Shown piece by piece: positions 42,167 to 51,874 of a stretch of 64,000 nucleotides of DNA. The DNA lies in contig NZ_SAIQ01000002.1 in NCBI RefSeq assembly GCF_004118155.1, positions 124,001-188,000 of the forward strand, read 5' to 3'. The notes beneath the pieces were generated by a model that saw only the letters and a list, made by a program, of their open reading frames with translations, was not told the DNA's origin and did no database searches. A program made the position numbers and the translations under genes. Position 1 is the stretch's first letter. Each line of letters opens with the position of its first letter. The stretch comes from Edaphocola flava (GTDB taxonomy: Bacteria; Bacteroidota; Bacteroidia; Chitinophagales; Chitinophagaceae).

Positions 42167-43267
42167 ATGAAGACCAATATATATATAACTACGCTGGCTG
42201 CCGCTACCATGAGCACTGCATTATGGTCCTGCGGTGGTAAAAAGGATGATGGTAAGGCTGCCGCTAATGCGCCTGCACCGGTGGCTACACTTTTGGTAGA
42301 ACAGAGTCCGGCTGTATATTATGATGAATACCCGGCTACTGTAGTCGCACAGAAAGAAGTAATTCTTACACCACAGGCCAGTGGTACCGTTACCGGTATC
42401 TATTTCCAGGACGGACAGGTAGTACAGCAGGGGCAGCGATTATACAGTATTGATGTACCGGTGTACAATGCCAATTACGATAATGCAGTAGCCAATTACG
42501 AAGTGCAGAAAGCAAATCTGGTAAAAGCCGAAAAAGATGCGGCTCGTTACCACCAGCTGGATAAACAGGATGCGATCGCCAAGCAGCAGGTAGACTATGC
42601 CGATGCAGCACTGGCAGCGGCCCGTAAGCAGGTGCAGGCAGCACAGGCCAATATCAGCAGCATGAAGGCGAATGTAAACTTCGGTATCGTAGTAGCACCG
42701 TTTACCGGAACTATAGGTATCTCTAAAGTGCGTGTGGGCGCAGCTGTTGTAGCAGGCCAGACACAATTGAATACCGTATCTACAGACAATCCTATGGCTG
42801 TAGACATCAACATCAACCAGAGTGATGTGTTCCGTTTTGAACAATTAAAAAAACGCAATATTTCCGACCAGATATTTACACTGGTATTCGGAGCGGATGA
42901 ATACCCTGTGTTCGGTAAGATCGATATCATCGACCGTGCGGTAGATCCTAATACCGGAACGGTAAAAGTGCGTATCGTATTTGATAATAAAGATAAAATA
43001 CTGCGCTCGGGTATGACCGCCGTAATGCGGGTGAAAAATGATCATCCGGAACCACAGTTCATCATTCCTAACAAAGCACTGGTAGAGCAATTGGGAGAAT
43101 TCTACGTGTATGCTGTAACCGATAGCAATACTGCTACGCAAAAGCATGTAATACCAGGCCGCCAGCTGGGTGATAAGATTATTATCAAAGAAGGACTGAC
43201 ACCAGGCACCAAAATCGTGATCGAAGGACAGCAGAAACTGAAAGAGGGTGCTAAAGTGAAATACTAA
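42167..43267 (+). CDS. RND efflux periplasmic adaptor (membrane fusion protein)
   Basis: A 366-residue lipoprotein with its signal ending LWSC (Cys22). The adaptor has the usual order: beta-barrel/lipoyl halves (TVVAQKEVILTPQASGTVTGIYFQDGQVVQQGQRLYSIDV), an alpha-helical hairpin (about 100-170, Ala/Lys/Gln-rich), the second lipoyl half (GIVVAPFTGTIGISKVRVGAAV), then barrel and membrane-proximal domains. It joins the channel to the pump. It belongs to the AcrA/MexA group, though the substrate range is not readable from sequence. Confidence 0.92.
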   Translation: MKTNIYITTLAAATMSTALWSCGGKKDDGKAAANAPAPVATLLVEQSPAVYYDEYPATVVAQKEVILTPQASGTVTGIYFQDGQVVQQGQRLYSIDVPVYNANYDNAVANYEVQKANLVKAEKDAARYHQLDKQDAIAKQQVDYADAALAAARKQVQAAQANISSMKANVNFGIVVAPFTGTIGISKVRVGAAVVAGQTQLNTVSTDNPMAVDININQSDVFRFEQLKKRNISDQIFTLVFGADEYPVFGKIDIIDRAVDPNTGTVKVRIVFDNKDKILRSGMTAVMRVKNDHPEPQFIIPNKALVEQLGEFYVYAVTDSNTATQKHVIPGRQLGDKIIIKEGLTPGTKIVIEGQQKLKEGAKVKY

Positions 43268-43305
43268 AACACACCACCGGATACACTTTACTATATTTCA
43301 TTTTT

Positions 43306-46300
43306 ATGATTGCAGAAACTTTTATTAAAAGACCGGTCACCGCGATTGTGGTATCTATCGTGATCGTACTTACAGGTTTAATAGCTTTGTTCAACTTGCC
43401 GATCGCGCAATATCCGGAGATCACACCACCTACGGTATCGATCAGTGCAAACTTTACCGGTGCTGATGCAGAGACGGTGGAACAGACAACGACTACCGCC
43501 ATTGAATCGCAGATCAATGGTACTCCTGGTATGACCTACATGACCAGTAACAGTACGGGTAGCGGTAGCAGTAATATTACAGTAAACTTTGAAGTAGGTA
43601 CTAATATTGATATTGCAACGCTGGATGTACAAAACCGTGCCAGTGTGGCTACGCCGGCATTACCGGATGCGATCAAGCGTCTTGGTGTTACGGTAAAAAA
43701 GAGAAACCCGAGTATGTTGATGGCGATCTCTTTGTATTCGCCTAAAAACACACATAACCCGGAGTTCATTAATAACTATACCAACATATTCGTAAAAGAT
43801 GCCCTTTCCCGTGTTGCTGGGGTGGGCGATATCATGGCACGTGGTTCAGACTTTAGTATGAGGGTCTGGTTGCAGCCGGAGAAGCTTGCCGCGCTGAACC
43901 TGACAACCAAAGATGTCTCTAATGCGATTACAGAACAGAACTTACAGATTGCCGCCGGTTCTATTGGTGGTAGCCCGCAACCGGGCTCACAGGCATTTGA
44001 ATATTCGGTACTGACCAATAGCCGACTCAATACGGTTTCTGAATTTGAAGATATCGTTGTGCGGGCCAATCCTGCAGATGGTAGCTTTGTGCGCCTGAAA
44101 GATGTGGCTAAGGTACAACTGGGTAGTTTTGATTACTCCAGTGGTGGCTATCGCCTCGAAAATCAGGCAGCCTTTATGCTGATCTATCAGTCTCCGGGAT
44201 CTAATGCCCTGGATACCTATGACCGCATCCTGGCGAGAATGGAAGAGCTGAAAAAATCATTCCCTAAAGACCTGGACTACGCCGTAATGACCGAGAATGC
44301 TACGGTGGTAAAAGCCTCTATTGAAGAGGTGTTGCACACCTTCGTAGAAGCTCTGTTGCTGGTAGTATTAGTAGTATTCCTCTTTCTGCAAAACTGGAGA
44401 GCAACCCTCATTCCATTACTGGCTATTCCTGTATCTATCATCGGTACCTTCCTTGTCTTTATCCCGCTTGGCTTTACAGTCAATACACTTACCATGTTTG
44501 CCTTCGTACTGGCCATCGGTATTGTGGTGGATGATGCCATTGTGGTTGTCGAGGCGGTACAGCATAAGATAGACCATGATAAGATGAATGCGAAGGATGC
44601 AACGCGTCAGGCCATGAGTGAGATCTCCGGTCCGGTTATTGCCATTGCATTAATCCTTGCAGCAGTATTCATTCCGATCAGTTTCGTTCCGGGTATCTCT
44701 GGTAAAATGTACCAGCAGTTCGCCCTGACTATTGCTATATCAGTATTGTTATCTGCATTTGTGGCCCTGTCTCTGACCCCGGCCCTGTGTTCTATCATGC
44801 TGAAGCCAACACCGATCGGAGAGCGCCGCAGAAGCCTGATGAACCGCTTCTTTGACTGGTTCAATGCACGCTTCCTGAAACTGTCTGACCGCTATACCAA
44901 TGGCGTATCCAAATGGATCAAGAAAACACCATACGTGGTTACCCTGATGCTGGTACTGACCTTTGGTCTGGCTTTACTGATGAAGGTAAAACCGACAGGA
45001 TTCGTACCATTGGAAGATGAGGGCAAGTTATTCGTTTCTTATGAGATGCCGGAAGGCTCCTCTATAACCCGCAGCCGGGCTATGTTCCAGGATCTGGTTG
45101 GTCGTGTAAAAACGATTCCGGGTATCCGAGTAGTGGGTGGTCTGCCGGGATTCAATATCCTGAATGGCTCCGGTAAATCCAATGTGGGTACAATGTTCAT
45201 CCTGCTAGAACCATGGGATAAGCGTAAAGGAAAAGAACTGCACGTGCAGTCTATCCTGAAAGAGATCGTCAAACGCACACAGGATATTAAAGAAGCAAAT
45301 GTACGCGTTGTAGCCCCACCTGCTATTCCAGGTCTGGGACAGGCGAATGGTTTTACCCTGCAACTGTTGCAGACTGCAGGTGCTGATGATATCAAGACAT
45401 TTGAGAAGATCGGACAGGACTTCCTGACTAAGTTGCGTAGCCGTCCGGAGATTGAAAATGCCTATACCTTCTTCAATACGAAAACACCGGCTTATAAAGT
45501 AGATGTGAATCGTGAAATGGCGAAGAAATTGGGCGTGAGTATCTCGGATGTATATTCCTCCATGTCGGGATTGCTGGGTAGCCAGTATGTCAATGACTTC
45601 AATATTTACGGACGTAACTTCCGTGTGGTAATGATGGCGGACAGCAGCTCCCGAACCAATACCAGCGACCTGAATAAATTCTATGTGAAGAATAATGAAG
45701 GTAATATGATCCCATTGGGAACGATGGTGACTACAAGACTGGTAGAAAACCCTTCGGTGATCCCGCACTTTAATATGAACCGCTCTATCGAGATCAACGG
45801 TACGCCTAAAGACGGGTATAGCTCAGGGCAAGCCCTGGAGGCTTTAAAAGAGGTGGCCGCAGAAGTATTACCAGCCGGGTATAGCTACGAATTCTCCGGG
45901 ATGAGCCTTGAAGAGATCAAGGCAGGAGATAGTACTATTTATATCTTCGCTGCATCAATCATCTTCGTATTCCTGTTCCTGGCAGCACTCTATGAGAGCT
46001 GGAGTATTCCTTTCAGCGTATTATTTGCCGTTCCGGTAGGTCTGTTCGGATCTATGCTGACCTTATACTTTATTCCTAGCCTGACGAACAATATCTATGC
46101 ACAGATTGGTATGATTACCCTGATCGGGCTTTCTGCCAAGAATGCGATCCTGATTGTAGAGTTTGCCAAAGAAGGCGTTGATAAAGGGCAGGAAGTAGTC
46201 GCGGCAACATTGCATTCGGTACGCCTGCGTTTACGCCCGATCGTGATGACCTCTATGGCCTTTATCCTGGGAGTGGTACCGCTGATGAGGGCATCAGGTG

Positions 46301-46473
46301 CGGCATCTGAGTCTCGTAATACCATGGGCTGGACCGTATTTGGGGGTATGATTGCAGCTACAACACTGGCCATCTTTATTGTACCGGTATTCTTTGTAGC
46401 AATTACCAAACTGACCCATAAGCGTGCTGCCCGTAAGGCACTGGCTAATGGTACAGAAACAACAACAGAATAA
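43306..46473 (+). CDS. RND efflux pump inner-membrane transporter (HAE1 family)
   Basis: A 1055-residue AcrB/MexB-type drug/proton antiporter. It opens with the classic MIAETFIKRPVTAIVVSIVIVLTGLIALFNLPIAQYPEITPP. The proton-relay Asp pair is in LAIGIVVDDAIVVVE. Two large periplasmic loops and twelve membrane segments are evident. The C-terminal half has GLSAKNAILIVEFA and FILGVVPL. No local regulator gene is found, so expression depends on the promoter at 40750-40778 or on distant control. A very strong terminator follows. Confidence 0.95.
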   Translation: MIAETFIKRPVTAIVVSIVIVLTGLIALFNLPIAQYPEITPPTVSISANFTGADAETVEQTTTTAIESQINGTPGMTYMTSNSTGSGSSNITVNFEVGTNIDIATLDVQNRASVATPALPDAIKRLGVTVKKRNPSMLMAISLYSPKNTHNPEFINNYTNIFVKDALSRVAGVGDIMARGSDFSMRVWLQPEKLAALNLTTKDVSNAITEQNLQIAAGSIGGSPQPGSQAFEYSVLTNSRLNTVSEFEDIVVRANPADGSFVRLKDVAKVQLGSFDYSSGGYRLENQAAFMLIYQSPGSNALDTYDRILARMEELKKSFPKDLDYAVMTENATVVKASIEEVLHTFVEALLLVVLVVFLFLQNWRATLIPLLAIPVSIIGTFLVFIPLGFTVNTLTMFAFVLAIGIVVDDAIVVVEAVQHKIDHDKMNAKDATRQAMSEISGPVIAIALILAAVFIPISFVPGISGKMYQQFALTIAISVLLSAFVALSLTPALCSIMLKPTPIGERRRSLMNRFFDWFNARFLKLSDRYTNGVSKWIKKTPYVVTLMLVLTFGLALLMKVKPTGFVPLEDEGKLFVSYEMPEGSSITRSRAMFQDLVGRVKTIPGIRVVGGLPGFNILNGSGKSNVGTMFILLEPWDKRKGKELHVQSILKEIVKRTQDIKEANVRVVAPPAIPGLGQANGFTLQLLQTAGADDIKTFEKIGQDFLTKLRSRPEIENAYTFFNTKTPAYKVDVNREMAKKLGVSISDVYSSMSGLLGSQYVNDFNIYGRNFRVVMMADSSSRTNTSDLNKFYVKNNEGNMIPLGTMVTTRLVENPSVIPHFNMNRSIEINGTPKDGYSSGQALEALKEVAAEVLPAGYSYEFSGMSLEEIKAGDSTIYIFAASIIFVFLFLAALYESWSIPFSVLFAVPVGLFGSMLTLYFIPSLTNNIYAQIGMITLIGLSAKNAILIVEFAKEGVDKGQEVVAATLHSVRLRLRPIVMTSMAFILGVVPLMRASGAASESRNTMGWTVFGGMIAATTLAIFIVPVFFVAITKLTHKRAARKALANGTETTTE

Positions 46474-46485
46474 ATAGTTTTATTA

Positions 46486-46536
46486 CCATAATAAGAATCG
46501 GGCTGCATCTCAGATGCAGCCCGATTCTTATTATGG
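46486..46536. terminator. Perfect 25-bp bidirectional terminator
   Basis: Arms 46486-46510 and 46512-46536 are exact complements with one central base. It ends both the efflux operon and the convergent metallo-beta-lactamase gene. Confidence 0.92.
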
Positions 46537-46548
46537 ATAGCCGATAGA

Positions 46549-47352
46549 TTATTGACCGGCTTTTACAGCGAATAATTTCATTGTATAATCAAGCAACGCC
46601 TTGCCTCCCCATTGTCCGTGACCAGGAATAATGAGCTGTACATCGGGGTAGGTAGATTTTACTTTTTGTACGGTCCCTGTCCAGGCCAGTGTGTCAGCAT
46701 CGCCCAGGAAACCTTTGGTCGCATCGATTTCTTTGATCAGGCAACCGCCGAAGAGTACTTTATCTTTCGCGAAATAAGCCACTACATTATCTTTGGTGTG
46801 TCCCGGACCGTAATATGCTATGCTGACCTTTTCTTTGCCTACAGGCAATTCCAGTGTGCCGGTAAACGGATGATCGGGCAACGGAAATTTATTGTCCGGT
46901 TGCTGTTGCAGCAGGCTGATTGTTTGCTCGCTTGCATAAGACGGGATATGCTGATCCTGGAATGCTTTTAGTCCTCCTACACAATCTCCGTGAAAATGAG
47001 TAGCGACAACCGCTGTAGGCTTTATATGCTGTGCTTTCAGGTAATCGATCAGCTCTGTAGCACTGCTGTCGTTGGCCGGGGTATCAAAAATGGCTGCATC
47101 CGTTCCATCCACAACGACCATGCCGTTGCAGGGTACTTTCCCAAAATCATTCGTTTGCAGATAGGAAGTGTGTACATAAGTCTGCGGCGCGATGCGGGTA
47201 ATGATCAGTTTGTCGGATTGATATACTACTGAATCTTTGCTAAAAGAAGACTCTTGCCCGGTAGCTGGCGATTGTTTCTTGCCTTCCGATGCACAGCCTG
47301 TACTATACAGGCTTATGGCTGCAAAGGCTGCAATAGTGAATATTGTTTTCAT
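46549..47352 (-). CDS. Subclass B1 metallo-beta-lactamase, CfiA-like
   Basis: A 267-residue zinc hydrolase from the Met at 47352; MSTDM at 47364 would add four residues and nearly touch the kptA stop. The signal has a cysteine at position 20 (YSTGC), so it may be lipid-anchored as NDM-1 is. All B1 ligands are in place: His119, His121 and Asp123 in THFHGDC, His185 in GPGHTKDN, Cys204 in FGGCLIK with Lys207, and His245 in IPGHG. The DC following the HxH motif and the order of the other blocks resemble CfiA of Bacteroides fragilis. It should hydrolyse beta-lactams including carbapenems, though activity is not shown here. It follows kptA closely. Confidence 0.85.
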   Translation of the reverse strand: MKTIFTIAAFAAISLYSTGCASEGKKQSPATGQESSFSKDSVVYQSDKLIITRIAPQTYVHTSYLQTNDFGKVPCNGMVVVDGTDAAIFDTPANDSSATELIDYLKAQHIKPTAVVATHFHGDCVGGLKAFQDQHIPSYASEQTISLLQQQPDNKFPLPDHPFTGTLELPVGKEKVSIAYYGPGHTKDNVVAYFAKDKVLFGGCLIKEIDATKGFLGDADTLAWTGTVQKVKSTYPDVQLIIPGHGQWGGKALLDYTMKLFAVKAGQ

Positions 47353-47365
47353 ATCTGTACTCATT

Positions 47366-47914
47366 TTATAATAATTTAAGGTATTGAACAGGTACCTGCT
47401 CTGTGAGCCAGACACCATTTTCTGCACAATAGAATAGGTGTCCGTCCTGTTGCATCTGTTTTGTGTCTATAGACAATATAGATGGCTTACCATGTCTTTG
47501 GCCCACCTGGCGCGCGGTTTCGATATCCTTGCTCAGGTGCACATGATGCCTGGCGCCTTTTACTAAGCCCTGATGCTGGATGCTGTCCAGGTAATGCTGT
47601 GCCGTACCATGATACAGTACCTCAGGAGGCTGTTGGGGACTGTAGTTCAGCTGAACAGACACAGAATGCCCCTGATTGGCCCGGATTTTATCTTTGGTCT
47701 CATTAAACGCAAAGCGTTGTTTGGCATTGATCTCTACAATATGCTCCAGGAGTGTGCGATTCAGTTCCGGATTGGAGAGCTGCATTTTTTGCAGCAATAC
47801 CGATACTTCTGTCCAGCCATTTTCATCCAGTACAATGCCCAGAGATTCAGGCTGGTGCCTTAATACAAGGCTTAGGTATTTGCTCAGGCGCGTTATTGTT
47901 TTAGGATCTGTCAT
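47366..47914 (-). CDS. kptA: RNA 2'-phosphotransferase (KptA/Tpt1)
   Basis: A 182-residue enzyme of the Tpt1 family, which transfers a 2'-phosphate from RNA to NAD. The family blocks are seen: LSKYLSLVLRHQPESLGI, KIRANQGHS (RNA/NAD-site Arg and His) and LYHGTA followed by RHHVHLS. In bacteria without 2'-phosphate tRNA splicing its natural substrate is unclear; RNA repair or phosphate removal after damage is proposed. Its stop codon lies just upstream of the metallo-beta-lactamase start, so they probably share a transcript. Confidence 0.92.
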   Translation of the reverse strand: MTDPKTITRLSKYLSLVLRHQPESLGIVLDENGWTEVSVLLQKMQLSNPELNRTLLEHIVEINAKQRFAFNETKDKIRANQGHSVSVQLNYSPQQPPEVLYHGTAQHYLDSIQHQGLVKGARHHVHLSKDIETARQVGQRHGKPSILSIDTKQMQQDGHLFYCAENGVWLTEQVPVQYLKLL

Positions 47915-48009
47915 GAGTCGAGTGAATAAATGCTTTAGCGATTATCTTTTAAAACGTGTAAAATGCTGCCTATTATTGTCCATGTTAGAATTATTATGAC
48001 CGTTGGCGA

Positions 48010-49443
48010 TTAGATTGTTTTCTTTTCAAAGCCTTTGCGAGTCATATCTCCCCATCCGTTCTTACCCTTTATCTTTTCCCAGTTACCTTTTAAGGCAGCG
48101 TATACCGTAACCGGGTGAAATATAATAGGCTCTATCAATGCTGCCAGCAAGAGTTTGCGTAGGTCTTTAAATGTGTTGTATCGCTTAAAAGTAGACTCCT
48201 CCACATAAATTGCCAGCAGGGAGAAACCTACTGCAAATATGTAGGAAAATATCAGGAGCAGGCCAAAGAAGGTCCAGTTTAATATGCCTGAGCAGGCAAA
48301 AATTATGGTAATGATCAGACCGATAAATTCGATAATTGGTGCCCAGTACTCATACAGCATCCAGTATGGATAGCTAAGCATACCCAGGATACCATACTTT
48401 GGGTTCATGAAAATTTTTCGGTGCAATAACAATGTTTCAAAAGTGCCTCTGGTCCAACGGCTTCTTTGTTTGATCAGGATCTTATAGCTTTCCGGGGCCT
48501 CTGTCCAGCATAATGGGTCGGGTATATACTGCACCGTATAGGGCTGCTTTTGTTCAATCATATAGCGGCGCATCCGCACAACCAGTTCCATATCCTCGCC
48601 CACTGTTTGGGTATTGTACCCTCCACAGGCGAGTACAATTTCCCGGTCAAACATGCCAAAAGCACCACTGATGAGGAGTAGTCCGTCCATTTTAGCCCAG
48701 GCCATTCTGCCCAGCATAAATGCACGTAAGTATTCAAGCACCTGTATTCTTGCCAGCAAGTTGTCAGGTGCGTGCACACTCACCAGCTTTCCCGATTTGA
48801 TGACGCAAGAGTTAGCAATGCGTACCACACCACCTGTTGCAATCACTCTTTTACAGGAACTTTCCAGGAAGGGCTTTGCCAGTTTGAGCAGTACATCCTT
48901 ATCCATGATGCAATCTACGTCAATACAGACTACATATGGATTGCGGGCTACATTAATGCCGGTATTAAGGGCATCAGCTTTGCCACCATTCTCTTTGTCG
49001 ACCACGATAAGACGGCCATACGAGGGGTTAGAAGATACATATATGCCCTTTACCATTTTTGTGGGAACCGTATCTATATACGCAACATCTGAAAGTATAA
49101 GGTCGAATGCTTTTGTAAGCACCTCCATGGAATTATCCTTACTACCATCATTTACTACAATAACATTAAAATTGTTGTAATTGATGCTAAGCAGTGAGTG
49201 GACATTTTCTTGTATTGTTTTTCCTTCATTATACGCAGGAGCAATCAGTGAGATACTTGGGGCATCCGGTAAGGCCAGCAAACTATTATAGCGTACGAAA
49301 CGATTACGCCGGAAATACTCTTTTAATGCCGATGTAGAGATGGCCGCAAGGATAATATAAGAAGACATTACTGTTACGGCAAATATCATTATGACTGCAT
49401 TAAAGTCATGCATCAATGGTAAAAGCTGTTCAGTCGTATTCAT
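48010..49443 (-). CDS. Processive family 2 glycosyltransferase (PgaC-like)
   Basis: A 477-residue membrane glycosyltransferase. It has an N-terminal membrane segment, then a GT-A domain with NDGSKD (Asp99), GGKADALN, DVDC (Asp175, Asp177), GED (Asp284) and the processivity motif QRSRW (326-330). At least three C-terminal membrane helices follow. This matches synthases of beta-linked exopolysaccharide (poly-GlcNAc, cellulose or hyaluronan type). The sugar cannot be told from motifs alone. It overlaps the upstream HEAT gene by 14 nt, so translation is coupled. Confidence 0.85.
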   Translation of the reverse strand: MNTTEQLLPLMHDFNAVIMIFAVTVMSSYIILAAISTSALKEYFRRNRFVRYNSLLALPDAPSISLIAPAYNEGKTIQENVHSLLSINYNNFNVIVVNDGSKDNSMEVLTKAFDLILSDVAYIDTVPTKMVKGIYVSSNPSYGRLIVVDKENGGKADALNTGINVARNPYVVCIDVDCIMDKDVLLKLAKPFLESSCKRVIATGGVVRIANSCVIKSGKLVSVHAPDNLLARIQVLEYLRAFMLGRMAWAKMDGLLLISGAFGMFDREIVLACGGYNTQTVGEDMELVVRMRRYMIEQKQPYTVQYIPDPLCWTEAPESYKILIKQRSRWTRGTFETLLLHRKIFMNPKYGILGMLSYPYWMLYEYWAPIIEFIGLIITIIFACSGILNWTFFGLLLIFSYIFAVGFSLLAIYVEESTFKRYNTFKDLRKLLLAALIEPIIFHPVTVYAALKGNWEKIKGKNGWGDMTRKGFEKKTI

Positions 49444-50269
49444 TGCTGATAAAGGTTTTAATACGCTCTTTAATACGGGCCAGATCCTGCTGGTGTTTCA
49501 CAGTGGTCAGTTGCATGCCCGACTGCAACAGTGCCGGGTAGAAGGTGTATAACTGAAAAAAGTCAATGATGCGCGCTGCCAACAGCACCAGGCTTTCATT
49601 CCGTGATTTTAGCAGATAGGTAATGTCTTCAGGAAAGGTCTGTTGTTTTCGTTTCATGTTGAATATTATACAACTCTGACTCCAGTCATCGATATCGATC
49701 TGGTCTATTTCGGACTGATTCATCAGGGTGATTCCCTCAAGTGAAATCAGGCCGATCAACGCCTCCTTCTTCACAAGCTCGTTGTTATGCCCTAATGCGT
49801 CTCTTATTTCTGGTATTGCGTCCGTTACATTCAGCGCAGAAAGATCACGTATGCCCTCCACTTTATGTTTCCACCATATCGACCTTAATTTCAGGAGGGA
49901 GTATTCTGAAAGGTCTGATTTGGTGTAGAACTGCTCTAGGATCAGCTTCTGATTACCGGTGTAATTCTGATGTAAGGATACCACAGAGCGGATCATCAGT
50001 TTCTTGAACAAGTTGTCTTTGGGTATGGCCCAGTATTGTGCTATAACTTCCTTGATCGTAAGTTGTTCAAATATGAGGGCAAATAACATTGCCTCAATCT
50101 GTTCTATATAAACCTGCTTTTTCTTTTGTTTGATCAGTTTCCGTTTTCTCTTAATCAGTGTAGCACATAAAAATAGAATACCGGTAAGTGCAAACAATAT
50201 GATTCCTGTTATGAGGAATAGCAAAGTAAGGTCTGTATTTTTTAAGGCTTTATAGAAATATATGTACAT
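49430..50269 (-). CDS. Membrane-anchored HEAT-repeat protein
   Basis: A 279-residue protein with one membrane segment at about 13-38 (LTLLFLITGIILFALTGILFLCA), then a basic stretch and a helical cytoplasmic domain with HEAT-like repeats (for example VTDAIPEIRDALGHNNELVKKEALIGLISL). It shares one base with the end of the YaiO-like gene and overlaps the glycosyltransferase gene, so it is expressed with both. I infer a scaffold or regulator for the transferase; no catalytic motif is seen. Confidence 0.7.
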   Translation of the reverse strand: MYIYFYKALKNTDLTLLFLITGIILFALTGILFLCATLIKRKRKLIKQKKKQVYIEQIEAMLFALIFEQLTIKEVIAQYWAIPKDNLFKKLMIRSVVSLHQNYTGNQKLILEQFYTKSDLSEYSLLKLRSIWWKHKVEGIRDLSALNVTDAIPEIRDALGHNNELVKKEALIGLISLEGITLMNQSEIDQIDIDDWSQSCIIFNMKRKQQTFPEDITYLLKSRNESLVLLAARIIDFFQLYTFYPALLQSGMQLTTVKHQQDLARIKERIKTFISNEYD

Positions 50270-51492
50270 CAGAACCTTTTTGATAATATTAGTTGAATTG
50301 TATATCTGCTGCGATAAGCATCCGGTATGTACTCTTCTTTTTCAAACATCATTGCTGGTTGTACAAAGTAGTTCCTGCAGAGGCGCGCTTTGCCACTCAA
50401 ACCGATGCGGTAAGCACTCAGACGGGAAAACAGGTCTGTAGTATAAAGGAAATAGGGAAGGTTGCCATACTGTGCATCGAACTGTATATAAGACTCCCTG
50501 TTGCTAAATGAGTGGCGCAGATAAGCTACATGCGAGAGTAGCGTTTTATTTTGCTGCAGCAGAATAAACGGCCTGTAATTCAGTGTCCAGGATTGTGCAG
50601 TACCTGCAATATGCCCGGTCAGCAGAATCGCGTCGGAATTTCGGGCAAAATACAGGTAACGCCCACCCATAGAAGCACTGAAATGAGGGGCTTCCTGGTA
50701 AAGTTCAGCACCAAGTTTAATTGCCGGGAAGACCGAACGCTTGTCTGATACACCTGCATTGAGGTAGACATAATTCTTTTTACCCAGTTTTACGTAAGCA
50801 TCACTTTCCAGCATAAAACTGCTTTTGTCGTATGCATTAACATAGTTTAGCCGAAATAACTGTGTATGTGATTTAAAGGTACGGCCATACTCTACATATG
50901 CAAAGTGCTGTGTGGTGCTTTGGGGTTTGTTTACCCCGGTTTGCATATAACTTACACTGAGAGAATTTTTCTGTTTCTTCAGGATGGTCGTTAGCAGATA
51001 GGCCACATCTTTATGATTAGGTGCTGTTGCGGCAATGCTATCCAGTGCAATGATCGCATCTGTATCTTTGCCCGCCTGCTCCAGTGCCTGTGCCTTAAGG
51101 AAGAGGAACCTATGCTGCTCTTCAGAGAATAAAACGGATCCCTTTGCAGCCAGCTGAATAGCCTCCTCTGTGTTTTTTTGAGCAAGGGCAGCACGAATCA
51201 GCAGATCCAGGGCTTCCAGGTTGCTGGATGATTTGTCATTGCAAATGGTCTTTAATGTATAAGCAGCCTGTTTCGGATCATTGTTCCAGAAATGTAGCCT
51301 CGACAAGTATAGCGTATAATCTTCATTTTCTGGATAGCTGTTGTGCAGTTGTTGCATGACCGAAATAGATTCGGGGTACTTCTTATCCGCAGCAAGGCTC
51401 CGGGCTTTGCTGAATAGTGTGTCAGGCTGTTGGGCATAAAGCTGCCCTGTGATGCTGCAGCACAGCAACAAAGCAGGTAATAATTTCTGCAT
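50269..51492 (-). CDS. YaiO-like outer-membrane protein with TPR domain
   Basis: A 407-residue protein with a signal peptide ending YAQQ. An N-terminal TPR-like helical domain (about 25-170; KYPESISVMQQLHNSYPENEDYTLYLS, AFLKAQALEQAGK-like units) precedes a C-terminal beta-barrel (about 180-407) ending LSKRF. This is the layout of the YaiO family in polysaccharide loci and resembles PgaA in idea (TPR plus porin). It probably exports or modifies the polymer made by the glycosyltransferase. The gene starts 24 nt after the receiver gene. Confidence 0.78.
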   Translation of the reverse strand: MQKLLPALLLCCSITGQLYAQQPDTLFSKARSLAADKKYPESISVMQQLHNSYPENEDYTLYLSRLHFWNNDPKQAAYTLKTICNDKSSSNLEALDLLIRAALAQKNTEEAIQLAAKGSVLFSEEQHRFLFLKAQALEQAGKDTDAIIALDSIAATAPNHKDVAYLLTTILKKQKNSLSVSYMQTGVNKPQSTTQHFAYVEYGRTFKSHTQLFRLNYVNAYDKSSFMLESDAYVKLGKKNYVYLNAGVSDKRSVFPAIKLGAELYQEAPHFSASMGGRYLYFARNSDAILLTGHIAGTAQSWTLNYRPFILLQQNKTLLSHVAYLRHSFSNRESYIQFDAQYGNLPYFLYTTDLFSRLSAYRIGLSGKARLCRNYFVQPAMMFEKEEYIPDAYRSRYTIQLILSKRF

Positions 51493-51516
51493 CTTGTATT
51501 TGATTTTAGCTTGAGA

Positions 51517-51873
51517 TCAGAGGATCATTTTTTCTATTCTCCTTAATAAGGCCTGTGGGCTGAAAGGCTTTGCTATAAAGTCGTCTGCCCCCAGGTCGAA
51601 TACTTCTACTTCATTAGTCTCTACAGACTGTGATGTGAGTACTACCTTTCTGATATTTCCAAAATCCTTACTGGCGTGCAGTACTTGTTTCCCTCCTGCA
51701 AAGGGAAGATTTAAATCTGTTATGATCAGCCTGATATCCTGATGGTGAAGTATGATATGATTAATTGCATCCTCCCCATTATCAAACTCTACTACTTCAT
51801 ACCCCTGAGATCGTAAAAAGAATGCCAGTGATCTGCGTAACATCTCTTCGTCTTCTATGAGTATAATTTTCAT
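51517..51873 (-). CDS. Stand-alone CheY-like response regulator
   Basis: A 118-residue receiver domain only. The acidic site is EDE7-9, the phospho-acceptor Asp53 (ITDLNLPF) and the conserved Lys in KPFSP. There is no DNA-binding output. It begins one base after the stop of the hybrid kinase and precedes the YaiO gene by 24 nt, so it is embedded in the exopolysaccharide operon and probably acts by protein contact, perhaps on the HEAT protein or transferase. Confidence 0.88.
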   Translation of the reverse strand: MKIILIEDEEMLRRSLAFFLRSQGYEVVEFDNGEDAINHIILHHQDIRLIITDLNLPFAGGKQVLHASKDFGNIRKVVLTSQSVETNEVEVFDLGADDFIAKPFSPQALLRRIEKMIL

Positions 51874-51874
51874 T

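Noticed and set aside
46549-47352. Mobile resistance cassette carrying the metallo-beta-lactamase
   Set aside because: There is no attC-like site, IS end or composition change, and the gene is tightly linked to kptA and bounded by an ordinary terminator.
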